From Homalodisca vitripennis (taxonomy: Eukaryota > Arthropoda > Insecta > Hemiptera > Cicadellidae), in assembly GCF_021130785.1 (NCBI RefSeq), contig NC_060207.1, forward strand, positions 4,911,001 through 4,975,000: DNA of 64,000 nucleotides, read 5' to 3'. The position numbers and the translations under genes were made by a program. Shown here one piece after another: positions 47,811-59,097 of this stretch. Position 1 is the first letter of the stretch, and every line of letters starts with the position of its first letter. The notes under the pieces were generated by a model. That model made no database searches. It was not told the DNA's origin and worked only from the letters and a program-made list of their open reading frames with translations.

Positions 47811-50800
47811 TGTGTAACTGGTATTGGGTGTGTATTAGTTATAATGGAGAACATCTGAAAACTTTTCTTCCTAATGGAGTAACAAGTTTCACATTACGTA
47901 GAAAGTGGAGTTGTGTAACTGGTATTGGGTGTGTATTAGTTATACTGGAGAACATCTGAACACTTTTCTTCCTAATGGAGTAACAAGTTTCACATTACGT
48001 AGAAAGTGGAGTTGTGTAACTGGTATTGGGTGTGTATTAGTTATACTGGAGAACATCTGAACACTTTTCTTCCTAATGGAGTAACAAGTTTCACATTACG
48101 TAGAAAGTGGAGTTGTGTAACTGGTATTGGGTGTGTATTAGTTATACTGGAGAACATCTGAACACTTTTCTTCCTAATGGAGTAACAAGTTTCACATTCC
48201 GTAGAAAGTGGAGTTGTGTAACTGGTATTGGATGTGTATTAGTTATACTGGAGAACATCTGAACACTTTTCTTCCTAATGGAGTAACAAGTTTCACATTA
48301 CGTAGAAAGTGGAGTTGTGTAACTGGTATTGGGTGTGTATTAGTTATACTGGAGAACATCTGAACACTTTTCTTCCTAATGGAGTAAAAATTTTCACATT
48401 ACGTAGAAAGTGGAGTTGTATAACTGGTATTGGATGTGTATTAGTTATAATGGAAAACATCTGAACAATTTTTTTCCTAATGATGTAACAAGTTTCACAT
48501 TACGTAGAAAGTGGAGTTGTGTAACTGGTATTGGGTGTGTATTAGTTACAATGGAAAACATCTGAACACTTTTCTTCCTAATGGTGTAACAAGTTTCACA
48601 TTACGTAGAAAGTGGAGTTGTGTAACTGGTATTGGGTGTGTATTAGTTATACTGGAGAACATCTGAACACTTTTCTTCCTAATGGAGTAACAAGTTTCAC
48701 ATTACGTAGAAAGTGGAGTTGTGTAACTGGTATTGGGTGTGTATTAGTTATACTGGAGAACATCTGAACACTTTTCTTCCTAATGGAGTAACAAGTTTCA
48801 CATTCCGTAGAAAGTGGAGTTGTGTAACTGGTATTGGATGTGTATTAGTTATACTGGAGAACATCTGAACACTTTTCTTCCTAATGGAGTAACAAGTTTC
48901 ACATTACGTAGAAAGTGGAGTTGTGTAACTGGTATTGGGTGTGTATTAGTTATACTGGAGAACATCTGAACACTTTTCTTCCTAATGGAGTAAAAATTTT
49001 CACATTACGTAGAAAGTGGAGTTGTATAACTGGTATTGGATGTGTATTAGTTATAATGGAAAACATCTGAACAATTTTTTTCCTAATGATGTAACAAGTT
49101 TCACATTACGTAGAAAGTGGAGTTGTGTAACTGGTATTGGGTGTGTATTAGTTACAATGGAAAACATCTGAACAATTTTCTTCCTAATGGATGTAACAAG
49201 TTTCACATTACGTAGAAAGTGGAGTTGTGTAACTGGTATTGGATGTGTATTAGTTACAATGGAAAACATCTGAACACTTTTCTTCCTAATGGTGTAACAA
49301 GTTTCACATTACGTAGAAAGTGGAGTTGTGTAACTGGTATTGGGTGTGTATTAGTTATACTGGAGAACATCTGAACACTTTTCTTCCTAATGGAGTAACA
49401 AGTTTCACATTACGTAGAAAGTGGAGTTGTGTAACTGGTATTGGGTGTGTATTAGTTATACTGGAGAACATCTGAACACTTTTCTTCCTAATGGAGTAAC
49501 AAGTTTCACATTACGTAGAAAGTGGAGTTGTGTAACTGGTATTGGATGTGTATTAGTTATACTGGAGAACATCTGAACACTTTTCTTCCTAATGGAGTAA
49601 CAAGTTTCACATTACGTAGAAAGTGGAGTTGTGTAACTGGTATTGGGTGTGTATTAGTTATACTGGAGAACATCTGAACACTTTTCTTCCTAATGGAGTA
49701 ACAAGTTTCACATTACGTAGAAAGTGGAGTTGTGTAACTGGTATTGGATGTGTATTAGTTATAATGGAAAACATCTGAACAATTTTTTTCCTAATGATGT
49801 AACAAGTTTCACATTACGTAGAAAGTGGAGTTGTGTAACTGGTATTGGGTGTGTATTAGTTACAATGGAAAACATCTGAACAATTTTTTTCCTAATGATG
49901 TAACAAGTTTCACATTACGTAGAAAGTGGAGTTGTGTAACTGGTATTGCATGTGTATTAGTTACAATGGAAAACATCTGAACACTTTTCTTCCTAATGGT
50001 GTAACAAGTTTCACATTACGTAGAAAGTGGAGTTGTGTAACTGGTATTGGGTGTGTATTAGTTATACTGGAGAACATCTGAACACTTTTCTTCCTAATGG
50101 AGTAACAAGTTTCACATTACGTAGAAAGTGGAGTTGTGTAACTGGTATTGGATGTGTATTAGTTATACTGGAGAACATCTGAACACTTTTCTTCCTAATG
50201 GAGTAACAAGTTTCACATTACGTAGAAAGTGGAGTTGTGTAACTGGTATTGGATGTGTATTAGTTATACTGGAGAACATCTGAACACTTTTCTTCCTAAT
50301 GGAGTAACAAGTTTCACATTACGTAGAAAGTGGAGTTGTGTAACTGGTATTGGGTGTGTATTAGTTATACTGGAGAACATCTGAACACTTTTCTTCCTAA
50401 TGGAGTAACAAGTTTCACATTACGTAGAAAGTGGAGTTGTGTAACTGGTATTGGATGTGTATTAGTTATAATGGAAAACATCTGAACACTTTTTTTCCTA
50501 ATGATGTAACAAGTTTCACATTACGTAGAAAGTGGAGTTGTGTAACTGGTATTGGGTGTGTATTAGTTACAATGGAAAACATCTGAACAATTTTTTTCCT
50601 AATGATGTAACAAGTTTCACATTACGTAGAAAGTGGAGTTGTGTAACTGGTATTGCATGTGTATTAGTTACAATGGAAAACATCTGAACACTTTTCTTCC
50701 TAATGGTGTAACAAGTTTCACATTACGTAGAAAGTGGAGTTGTGTAACTGGTATTGGGTGTGTATTAGTTATACTGGAGAACATCTGAACACTTTTCTTC

Positions 50801-52474
50801 CTAATGGAGTAACAAGTTTCACATTACGTAGAAAATAGAATGGAGTTGTGTAACTGGTATTGGGTGTGTGTATTAGTTATACTGGAGAACATCTGAACAC
50901 TTTTCTTCCTAATGGAGTAACAAGTTTCACATTACGTAGAAAGTGGAGTTGTGTAACTGGTATTGGGTGTGTATTAGTTATACTGGAGAACATCTGAACA
51001 CTTTTCTTCCTAATGGAGTAACAAGTTTCACATTACGTAGAAAGTGGAGTTGTGTAACTGGTATTGGGTGTGTATTAGTTATACTGGAAAACATCTGAAC
51101 ACTTTTCTTCCTAATGGAGTAACAAGTTTCACATTACGTAGAAAGTGGAGTTGTGTAACTGGTATTGGATGTGTATTAGTTATACTGGAGAACATCTGAA
51201 CACTTTTCTTCCTAATGGAGTAACAAGTTTCACATTACGTAGAAAGTGGAGTTGTGTAACTGGTATTGGGTGTGTATTAGTTATACTGGAGAACATCTGA
51301 ACACTTTTCTTCCTAATGGAGTAAAAATTTTCACATTACGTAGAAAGTGGAGTTGTATAACTGGTATTGGATGTGTATTAGTTATAATGGAAAACATCTG
51401 AACAATTTTTTTCCTAATGATGTAACAAGTTTCACATTACGTAGAAAGTGGAGTTGTGTAACTGGTATTGGGTGTGTATTAGTTACAATGGAAAACATCT
51501 GAACAATTTTTTTCCTAATGATGTAACAAGTTTCACATTACGTAGAAAGTGGAGTTGTGTAACTGGTATTGCATGTGTATTAGTTACAATGGAAAACATC
51601 TGAACACTTTTCTTCCTAATGGTGTAACAAGTTTCACATTACGTAGAAAGTGGAGTTGTGTAACTGGTATTGGGTGTGTATTAGTTATACTGGAGAACAT
51701 CTGAACACTTTTCTTCCTAATGGAGTAAAAATTTTCACATTACGTAGAAAGTGGAGTTGTGTATAACTGGTATTGGATGTGTATTAGTTATAATGGAAAA
51801 CATCTGAACAATTTTTTTCCTAATGATGTAACAAGTTTCACATTACGTAGAAAGTGGAGTTGTGTAACTGGTATTGGGTGTGTATTAGTTACAATGGAAA
51901 ACATCTGAACAATTTTTTTCCTAATGATGTAACAAGTTTCACATTACGTAGAAAGTGGAGTTGTGTAACTGGTATTGCATGTGTATTAGTTACAATGGAA
52001 AACATCTGAACACTTTTCTTCCTAATGGTGTAACAAGTTTCACATTACGTAGAAAGTGGAGTTGTGTAACTGTTATTGGGTGTGTATTAGTTACAATGGA
52101 AAACATCTGAACACTTTTCTTCCTAATGGTGTAACAAGTTTCACATTACGTAGAAAGTGGAGTTGTGTAACTGGTATTGGGTGTGTATTAGTTACAATGG
52201 AAAACATCTGAACACTTTTCTTCCTAATGGAGTAACAAGTTTCACATTACGTAGAACGTGGAGTTGTGTAACTGGTATTGGATGTGTATTAGTTACAATG
52301 GAAAACATCTGAACACTTTTCTTCCTAATGGTGTAACAAGTTTCACATTACGTAGAACGTGGAGTTGTGTAACTGGTATTGGATGTGTATTAGTTACAAT
52401 GGAAAACATCTGAACACTTTTCTTCCTAATGGTGTAACAAGTTTCACATTACGTAGAAAGTGGAGTTGTGTAAC
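47811..52474. repeat. 101-bp tandem array, about 46 copies
   Basis: Unit contains GTGTAACTGGTATTGGGTGT, ATACTGGAGAACATCTGAAC and AACAAGTTTCACATTACGTA. Several variant types recur in fixed order: GGAGTAAAAATTTTC, then GTATAACTGG, then AATTTTTTTCCTAATGATG, then ATTGCATGTG (near 49948, 50654, 51570, 51977), which shows higher-order duplication. One unit near 50834 has an 8-base insert (AATAGAAT) and one has an added GT. Confidence 0.97.
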
Positions 52475-52665
52475 TCTGTATCGACCCTGCCTGCACTTAT
52501 CGCCAGCAACACACGCGACCCGGGCATGAATATTGAATCAACGCGCGGAAAGGATTTACTTTTTCGTGACCATTTGCTCGGACCGCATCGAGAGTATGTT
52601 AGACTCAGGTGCGTTATATAGGAGACCTGACTCACAAGTGTTAGCTTATCGCAGTACAGGTTCTA
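52475..52665 (+). promoter_or_regulatory. CpG-rich patch between two arrays, possible promoter
   Basis: About 180 bp of GC-balanced, CpG-rich DNA (CGCGACCCGGGC, CAACGCGCGGAAAG, GGACCGCATCGAG) between the 101-bp and 83-bp arrays. It holds GTTATATAGG (52614 on), TATA-like, with CAGTAC about 37 bp downstream that could serve as an initiator. On the + strand it precedes the candidate exon at 53755. Promoter activity is inferred only. Confidence 0.3.
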
Positions 52666-53719
52666 GTACACAAGTTATTTAAAAGTCATTATATTGAGTG
52701 AACTGAGTCGTGGGCGAGATAGGTAATCGCAGAATGTTCTCAATCTTAGTTCGTAAGTGATTTAAAAGTGCTCGTCTTGGGTGAACTGAGTCGTGGGCCA
52801 GATAGGTAATCGCAGAATGTTCTCAATCTTAGTACACAAGTGATTTAAAAGTGCTCGTCTTGGGTGAACTGAGTCGTGGGCGAGATAGGTAATCGCAGAA
52901 TGTTCTCAATCTTAGTACACAAGTGATTTAAAAGTGCTCGTCTTGGGTGAACTGAGTCGTGGGCGAGATAGGTAATCGCAGAATGTTCTCAATCTTAGTA
53001 CACAAGTGATTTAAAAGTGCTCGTCTTGGGTGAACTGAGTCGTGGGCCAGATAGGTAATCGCAGAATGTTCTCAATCTTAGTACACAAGTGATTTAAAAG
53101 TGCTCGTCTTGGGTGAACTGAGTCGTGGGCGAGATAGGTAATCGCAGAATGTTCTCAGTCTTAGTACACAAGTGATTTAAAAGTGCTCGTCTTGGGTGAA
53201 CTGAGTCGTGGGCCAGATAGGTAATCGCAGAATGTTCTCAATCTTAGTACACAAGTGATTTAAAAGTGCTCGTCTTGGGTGAACTGAGTCGTGGGCCAGA
53301 TAGGTAATCGTAGAATGTTCTCAATCGTAGTACATACGTGATTTAAAAGTGTTCGTCTTGGGTGAACTGAGTCGTGGGCCAGATAGGTAATCGCAGAATG
53401 TTCTCAATCTTAGTACACAAGTGATTTAAAAGTGCTCGTCTTGGGTGAACTGAGTCGTGGGCGAGATAGGTAATCGCAGAATGTTCTCAATCTTAGTACA
53501 CAAGTGATTTAAAAGTGCTCGTCTTGGGTGAACTGAGTTGTGGGCCAGATAGGTAATCGCAGAATGTTCTCAGTCTTAGTACATAAGTGATTTTAAAGTG
53601 CTCGTCTTGGGTGAACTGAGTCGTGGGCTAGGTAGGTAATCGCAGAATGTTCTCAGTCTTAGTACATAAGTGATTTAAAAGTGCTCGTCTTGGGTGAACT
53701 GAGTCGTGGGCTAGGTAGG
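52666..53719. repeat. 83-bp tandem array, about 12.7 copies
   Basis: Unit contains GTACACAAGTGATTTAAAAG, TGCTCGTCTTGGGTGAACTG and AGTCGTGGGCGAGATAGGTA. First copy is strongly diverged (TCATTATATTGAG); the last ends in CTAGGTAGGCCCC. A C/G variant (GGGCCAG or GGGCGAG) alternates irregularly. Each unit contains ATAG-GTAATC, a sequence usable as a weak 5' splice site on the + strand. Confidence 0.96.
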
Positions 53720-53754
53720 CCCCACACAGAACTCAACTGAACTGTTTTATTACA

Positions 53755-53857
53755 ATGCCCCGCGTGTTCGGGCAAGTGTTCAAAGTGGCACCTGACCAGC
53801 AAATACCTCACATACACGTCCTGCCTCCAACAGAGGAGAGTTCCATGTACGAGAATG
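53755..53857 (+). CDS. Candidate first coding exon of an unidentified gene
   Basis: The ATG at 53755 has good context (ACAATGC) and is the first ATG after an in-frame stop at 53716. It opens 34 codons plus one base, beginning MPRVFGQVFKVAPDQQ and containing PHIHVLPPTEESSMYEN, then meets ATG-GTAAGC, a good + strand 5' splice site (phase 1). If unspliced the frame stops three codons later. Base composition is balanced, unlike the AT-rich DNA that follows, and the residues look like real protein. CCCCACACAG at 53720-53729 could alternatively be a 3' splice site, making this an internal exon. I do not recognise the protein and find no certain next exon in the window; the downstream gene would lie mostly to the right. 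Confidence 0.35.
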
Positions 53858-56150
53858 GTAAGCTTTGACCATAATGATTGGTTGTACTTTGAACTCTTAA
53901 GAATGCCATTAAATGATGTATTTTGGTTTTAACAGATTAACATGTACCATCCATTTTAAAATTAAGAACAAAAGTTTAAGTATTTAGCGCTTTTAAAATT
54001 CCATTGAATTTCATTCTTACAATAACTTTTTTCACCCTGGAAAAAACAAGCAAACTAATTCAACAAGCAAAATAATTCAGCTCTTATCATTCATACTCTC
54101 TTTTTATTGAAACAAGAAGATGATAACATAAATATAATTGCACTCATAAAATAATTTTGGATATTTAAGAACAATAAACCCTTAAAACTTGTTTCATACA
54201 CAACATTAGTTTTGAAAAAGAACCCCTTTCATTTGGTATTCAGTCATTCTGTATTATCTCTTGTATATAGATATGAAATAAAATTAATGGACCGTAATGT
54301 TGATAACATAATATCTGAGATGACAATGATAAACTAAAGTATCGGGAAATAGATTAGCCGTGGAGAAGAAGAGAGTAAAGTTGTCGGTATCGCTGTGTCT
54401 CACGCTGGACAGCACTTAGGGAATTGAGTCAATTGAAGCACATGGGACAGGAAAATCCTTTCTACTCCATTTCATCTTTGATAATACATTTTAATATAAA
54501 TAACTGAGTGCGATAGTTCTTCATTCCATTTTGAGGATGAAAGGTTGGACCTTATTTTATTACACTTGTAGTAGTGTAATTGGAAACGCATTAAACTATT
54601 TTAATGTTACAGCGGGAGGTAAATTTCGTAATTTTACATTTATTTGGCAACGCTTTAGTCTTTGTTTAGAGGTGCTTAAAAAAAAGAAAGGAGACGTTAG
54701 AGATATGATAAATGACAGTTGTACACATGATGTAAATTAAATTAAGTTTTATCTAATTAATAGAGCATTTTATTATTCCTAAGTATTATCATCGTAATAA
54801 AGCTATATATATAATCTGTCATAAACCATAACACTTTTCTTATGACAGATTAATATTAACTTTCTTATTTATTATTACCACATATTTTTATTTTGTTAGA
54901 TAATTATTTTAATAGTATATACTACTCATCTCTTCCCATCAAACTCGATAATGATAAATTATCGTTGTTTATAAAACAAATCTTCCTTCTCTTCACTGAA
55001 AAAGATTGAACAGTGTCACATATTATCTTCTTATTCAAGTTTCTATCAGGAATTAACAATAATGTTTAAATTCTCAATCTTAAACACCTCATCCAATCTT
55101 AATAGGCTTGCTGTCTAAAGCAAAATATAGTCTGAAGATCTCTTTAGACTATATTTTGTGCAATATTTTGCATGTTTGATACAAATGAGAATATATTCGA
55201 TACGTATACGTGCATTAGCAGTGCCCGGAAGTTTGCAGTCGTTGCTTGGAAACAAGTTAATGATTTATTAAATTATCTTCCTCCTTTTCATGGTGTCTGG
55301 TGACAGGAAAAGTCTATGTTTGTTAGTAAAGCATGGCAAATTAGTAATCGACCCTTGGAATTAGGTGTCATTTAATTTTTTTTGTATTAGGTAATCAATA
55401 AATACATAAAATGATGAAAAATAATTAATTTATTTCGGTAATTACCAAGACGTTTAGATCATAATTTTACAATTAAATGGTTAATTTCCCTTTTTATGAT
55501 ATAAAAGGTGAGGTCGATTATTTCAACCTTAGTTCTATTTCACTTAAACCGAAGTGTTTATGTAACATTCTTCAAATATTACTATCTTGAACAATTACAC
55601 CTACAGTATCTCAAAGAGTGAAATTGTAGATTTGCTTTCACCGTATAAAATACTTTACTGCAAAAGTAAATAAGTACTTTTTTTGTTTTAATGCAATATA
55701 AATAAATCTAATAGTCGTTTTAGTTTCGTAATTCTATATTGCAACAATATTCTTAACCAAAGAACGAATATTATACATATACTTGTGTTATTTATACTTA
55801 CTTACATAACTTTTTCCAAATTTAGATTTCTTGGAAATAAACATAAGACATCAAAATAAACTACAATATACACTATAAACTGAAAATTTTTAGCTATGGA
55901 AAGCATCTGTATAAATTTATGAAAATTTACTCAAGACGTGCAAAACAAAAATAAGTAATCTTAAATGAAAATATTAAGTGAAACATTACAAAGTCACATA
56001 TCTTTAGCTAATATAGTTTTAAGTAGCTATTTAATGATACATCGGCGTCTTTTCTACTACTTTACTTCTCAAAATTAATGTAATATTACGAAAAATAAAA
56101 TTTATGTCTTATTAGTACCACTTTACATACGTTTTATTAGTAGTTATTGA
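53858..56150. other. AT-rich stretch, possible intron
   Basis: If the exon at 53755 is real this is intron sequence. Otherwise gene-free. A palindromic pair around 55130-55150 (AGTCTGAAGATCTCTTTAGACT) reads as a short imperfect hairpin. Confidence 0.35.
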
Positions 56151-56179
56151 TTATAATATACCCAATGGATTTCCAGGAA

Positions 56180-56580
56180 TGGCATATATTAACCCGCAAA
56201 TCTAAATGTGAGGGTGAACAGCGGAGGATGACTTTTGGATGGATGGGGCTCTCTAGTTGTATGTGGGCTTTAATGCTTGCACGTGAGCAAGTATTGTTCT
56301 CCCAGTTTTCCCTGCCTGCTTTGACAGGAATAAGCTGAAACAGAGCTAACTCGCCTTCATCCCTCATCATAAGATCTCGACAAGATGTGGCCACGTCTCA
56401 GAACCTTTCCCACCTTAAGTATCCTATCACCCCGGAAGCAGTGCATCCTTTTAGTATAATTGCAATTAGGAGTTTTCTCATCATGTTGCCCTAAGTGAAA
56501 CAAACAACTATTGTACACGTATCTTCCTGGGCAGTCTACAGGCTTTGGTACTGCTCTGTGTCCGGTAACCAAGAATAGCT
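56180..56580 (-). other. GC-richer unassigned block with two adjoining frames
   Basis: Two minus-strand frames, 71 codons (56357-56572, HCFRGDRILKVGKVLRRGH) and 85 codons (56137-56394), follow each other in different frames. No domain is recognised. It may be a frameshifted remnant of an element or a UTR-like sequence. Confidence 0.3.
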
Positions 56581-56734
56581 CCGGAGAACTATTATATTAA
56601 CATGAAGTGATCGTATGACATCTATCTCCACGTAAGCAGTACAAACAGTATGTAAGTAACAGTTATAAGTCGCATGTTACATTATGAACTAATAATGTCT
56701 CGAATTATTACATACTTCTTGATAATTAGGAATG

Positions 56735-56940
56735 GTTTATGGGAAGGAAATGTTTCCAGATGAAATATGTACCATCAGAACTCAAGGTACACGGACCGGA
56801 TTGTACCTCCGAACTTACGGTTGCCCCGGGACTGTTGCGTCTCTTGCCGTGGTCAGAGGTCTCCGACAACTGTCAATATTACAGGATTTCTCGAGTTGCG
56901 TACCCTAATAGAGTTTTTGTAAATTTGTTCTATATAAGGT
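56735..56940 (+). other. GC-richer unassigned patch
   Basis: 67-codon open frame with PSELKVHGPDCTSELTVAPG; GTTTCCAG before ATGAAATATG could be a 3' splice site and CTCAAG-GTACAC a 5' site. Evidence is too thin to call an exon. Confidence 0.2.
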
Positions 56941-57138
56941 AACATTGCTTATTACTTGGTTTTTATTATTTATAGTATCACAACGTCGTGATTCACACAT
57001 TTATTTAAAAATACGTTCATTCTTTCTGTGTCAAACCCTTTCAAAGAGCTCTTTCGTCACTATAAAAAATGTTTACTTTGATATTATATTTAGTTTATCG
57101 AGGAACTTTTCCCTTGCTCATTAGTTGGATATCAAACA

Positions 57139-57149
57139 ATACAGTTAAT
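57139..57149. repeat. Possible target duplication of the Penelope-like insertion (left)
   Basis: ATACAGTTAAT here and at 58689-58699 brackets the inverted-repeat structure. About 27 bp of extra sequence separates it from the left arm. Confidence 0.4.
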
Positions 57150-57250
57150 GTAGAATCTTGGAGCATTGGAAATACTATTTATTGTAGTATCACTTGATAA
57201 AGGAGTACGACATTTTCCAATATATATATATATATATATTTTTTTTTTTT

Positions 57251-57291
57251 GTGCAAGGCCTTTCTGAATCAAAGATTCCATCATCAGGCAC
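57251..57291 (-). ncRNA. Hammerhead ribozyme-like motif in Penelope-like element (arm 1)
   Basis: On the minus strand: GTGC, CTGATGA, a stem II (TG-G-AATC, loop TTT, GATTCA, with one bulged G), GAA, AGGCCT, T, GCAC. Stem I is GTGC/GCAC; stem III is the palindrome AGGCCT with no loop, as described for Penelope-like hammerheads that may act as dimers. All core positions CUGANGA and GAA are present, and cleavage would be expected after the T before GCAC. Hammerhead motifs in Penelope-like elements are established; activity here is inferred. Confidence 0.6.
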
Positions 57292-57406
57292 TTCACAAAT
57301 TATCAAATGTTTACATTTTAGTAATAATAATTAATTTTATAATAACATGTGGTAAACAATTTGGATGTATGGTTAGCCAGTATCAAATATTTAATCAGAA
57401 TTTAAT

Positions 57407-58222
57407 TTAAAATTTTTTTATAAATTGAGATGAGAGTAAAACTGAATTTTGAATTGGTCCGTCTTCATTATTGATAAGTTTTTCTTGATTTACGGTAATG
57501 TAAAATGTTTCCCAAGCATTTAAGTGTGTTGTGTTTGTAACTTCTTTTAATAATCGTAAATTTTTATTAGAGATTGTGTGTCCAGATTCAATACAGTGAT
57601 TCGCCACAGCAGATTTTTCATTTCTTTCCATATTTTATGTGTGCAAAATGTTCTTTGAATCGTGTTTTAATGTTCCTTTTAGTTTGGCCAATGTACAATT
57701 TATCACAGTCGTTGCATTTAATTTCATAAATTCCTGATTTGTTTTCGAATGTGGTTTTGTCCTTGGGATTTCCTAATATTTGTGATAATTTGTTGTTTGT
57801 TTTATAAGTGATAGATTTGTTTGTATGTTTTTTAAAAATTTTCTGCAATTGATTTGAAATGTTACTGTATGTTGTACAGATGAATTCTTGTTTATTATCT
57901 TGAAGTGGTAGTAATGTTGTTCTAGATTTTCTTAATTTTCTCTTGATTGATTTGTGAAGTATGTTGTCAATAAGTTGTGTGGTGTAACCGTTAAAAATAG
58001 CAATATCTTTGATGTAGTTTAACTCTTTGTTGTAGTTATCGATAGATAGTGGAGTATTCAAAAGTCTGTAAATCATTGAGTTGAAACTAGCTCTTTTTTG
58101 TTGAGGTGGATGGTTAGATTCGTTGACAATAAATCTATTTATATGCGTCGGTTTCCTGTAAATGTCAAATTCAAATTTTGATTGGTTTCTAATTACTAAC
58201 ACATCTAAAAATGGTATACTAT
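57407..58222 (-). pseudogene. Penelope-like RT C-terminus plus GIY-YIG endonuclease, one frameshift
   Basis: The longer piece (57618-58202, 194 residues from its first Met, with in-frame IPFLDV upstream to 58222) starts with the RT end: FEFDIYRKPTHINRF (11-25) and NHPPQQKRASF (30-40). The GIY-YIG nuclease follows: GIY at 157-159, the PLE-type CNDC pair (C163, C166), YIG at 170-172, and TRFKEHFAH with R181, H185 and H188. A frameshift near 57620-57631 moves the remainder (57407-57631, NEKSAVANHCIESGH, LNAWETFYI with the expected Glu) into another frame. The enzyme would nick target DNA to prime reverse transcription. The catalytic RT palm is missing through 5' truncation, so the copy is dead. 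Confidence 0.92.
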
Positions 58223-58265
58223 TTTTAATGGTAATACCATTAAAATACCAGTAATACCATTACTA

Positions 58266-58692
58266 CTGCTGTAGCGAATCACTGTATTGAATCTGGACAC
58301 ACAATCTCTAATAAAAATTTACGATTATTAAAAGAAGTTACAAACACAACACACTTAAATGCTTGGGAAACATTTTACATTACCGTAAATCAAGAAAAAC
58401 TTATCAATAATGAAGACGGACCAATTCAAAATTCAGTTTTACTCTCATCTCAATTTATAAAAAAATTTAAATTAAATTCTGATTAAGTATTTGATACTGG
58501 CTAACCATACATCCAAATTGTTTACCATAATGTTATTATAAAATTAATTATTATTACAAAAATGTAAACATTTGATAATTTGTGAAGTGCCTGATGATGG
58601 AATCTTTGATTCTGAAAGGCCTTGCACAAAATTAAAAAATTATATATTGGAAAATGTCGTACTCCTTTATCTAGTGATACTACAATAAATAC
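58266..58692 (+). mobile_element. Inverted partial copy of the Penelope-like 3' end
   Basis: Reverse complement of 57177-57613 with scattered differences: starts CTGCTGTAGCGAATCACTG, runs through the same endonuclease C-terminal codons (ISNKNLRLLKEV, AWETFYITVNQEKL) and 3' UTR to CTTTATCTAGTGATACTACA. It faces the main part across a 43-bp spacer (58223-58265) rich in TAATACCATTA. Confidence 0.92.
58587..58627 (+). ncRNA. Hammerhead ribozyme-like motif (arm 2)
   Basis: Same layout as arm 1 (GTGC, CTGATGA, stem II, GAA, AGGCCT, T, GCAC), but the closing pair of stem II is a T/T mismatch (GATTCT instead of GATTCA), so it is probably weaker. Confidence 0.5.
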
Positions 58693-58699
58693 AGTTAAT
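58689..58699. repeat. Possible target duplication of the Penelope-like insertion (right)
   Basis: ATACAGTTAAT matches 57139-57149. Confidence 0.4.
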
Positions 58700-58904
58700 A
58701 CTTATACATTTTTCGTGGTATAAAATGTTTAAGATACAAATAATATGTTCATCAACATTGAGGACGCAAATAAGCAAAGCTGCCATATGATTAGTCTGTT
58801 GTCTACGAATTGATCAAATTGTTGTTTTTGTTATAAACTTGTGAGTTTTTAGTACCCCGATATTTATGTATATAGATTAAAGTAAAGATTGGTTCGAAAG
58901 AAGA

Positions 58905-59097
58905 ATTCTTCTACCAGGGTTGAAATCCGGGTTGATCTCTTACCGATGGAATGTGTCACCACTACACCACAGAGCCCTCACTTTTTGTGAATAAATTATT
59001 TTGTATATGGTCGGTTCTGTCACGCATACGTTGAAATAACTAAACTAATATGTGATAGGAAGCCCAAATAACTGTCAAACGACTCTTAGTAGTCATT
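58905..59097 (-). repeat. tRNA-like repeat family, copy in minus orientation
   Basis: On the minus strand the conserved spacer (GTCGTTTGACAG, ATATTAGTTTAGTTATTT, GTGACAGAACCGACC, CACAAAAAGTGAGG) precedes GGCTCTGTGGTGTAGTGGTG, a decayed A-box region, and a decayed T arm (AACCCGGATTTCAACCCTGG). The spacer matches the one upstream of the tRNA-like units at 4270-4376, although the copies are 54 kb apart and clearly diverged. Confidence 0.8.

Larger units (their letters stand above)
57177..58222 (-). mobile_element. 5'-truncated Penelope-like element, main part
   Basis: On the minus strand the element enters in the RT C-terminal part (IPFLDVLVIR), passes the GIY-YIG endonuclease and ends in an AT-rich 3' region carrying a hammerhead-like motif and (TA)n/poly(T). 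The region 57177-57613 is repeated in inverted orientation at 58266-58692. Penelope-like elements often have such pseudo-LTR arrangements in direct or inverted order. Confidence 0.9.
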
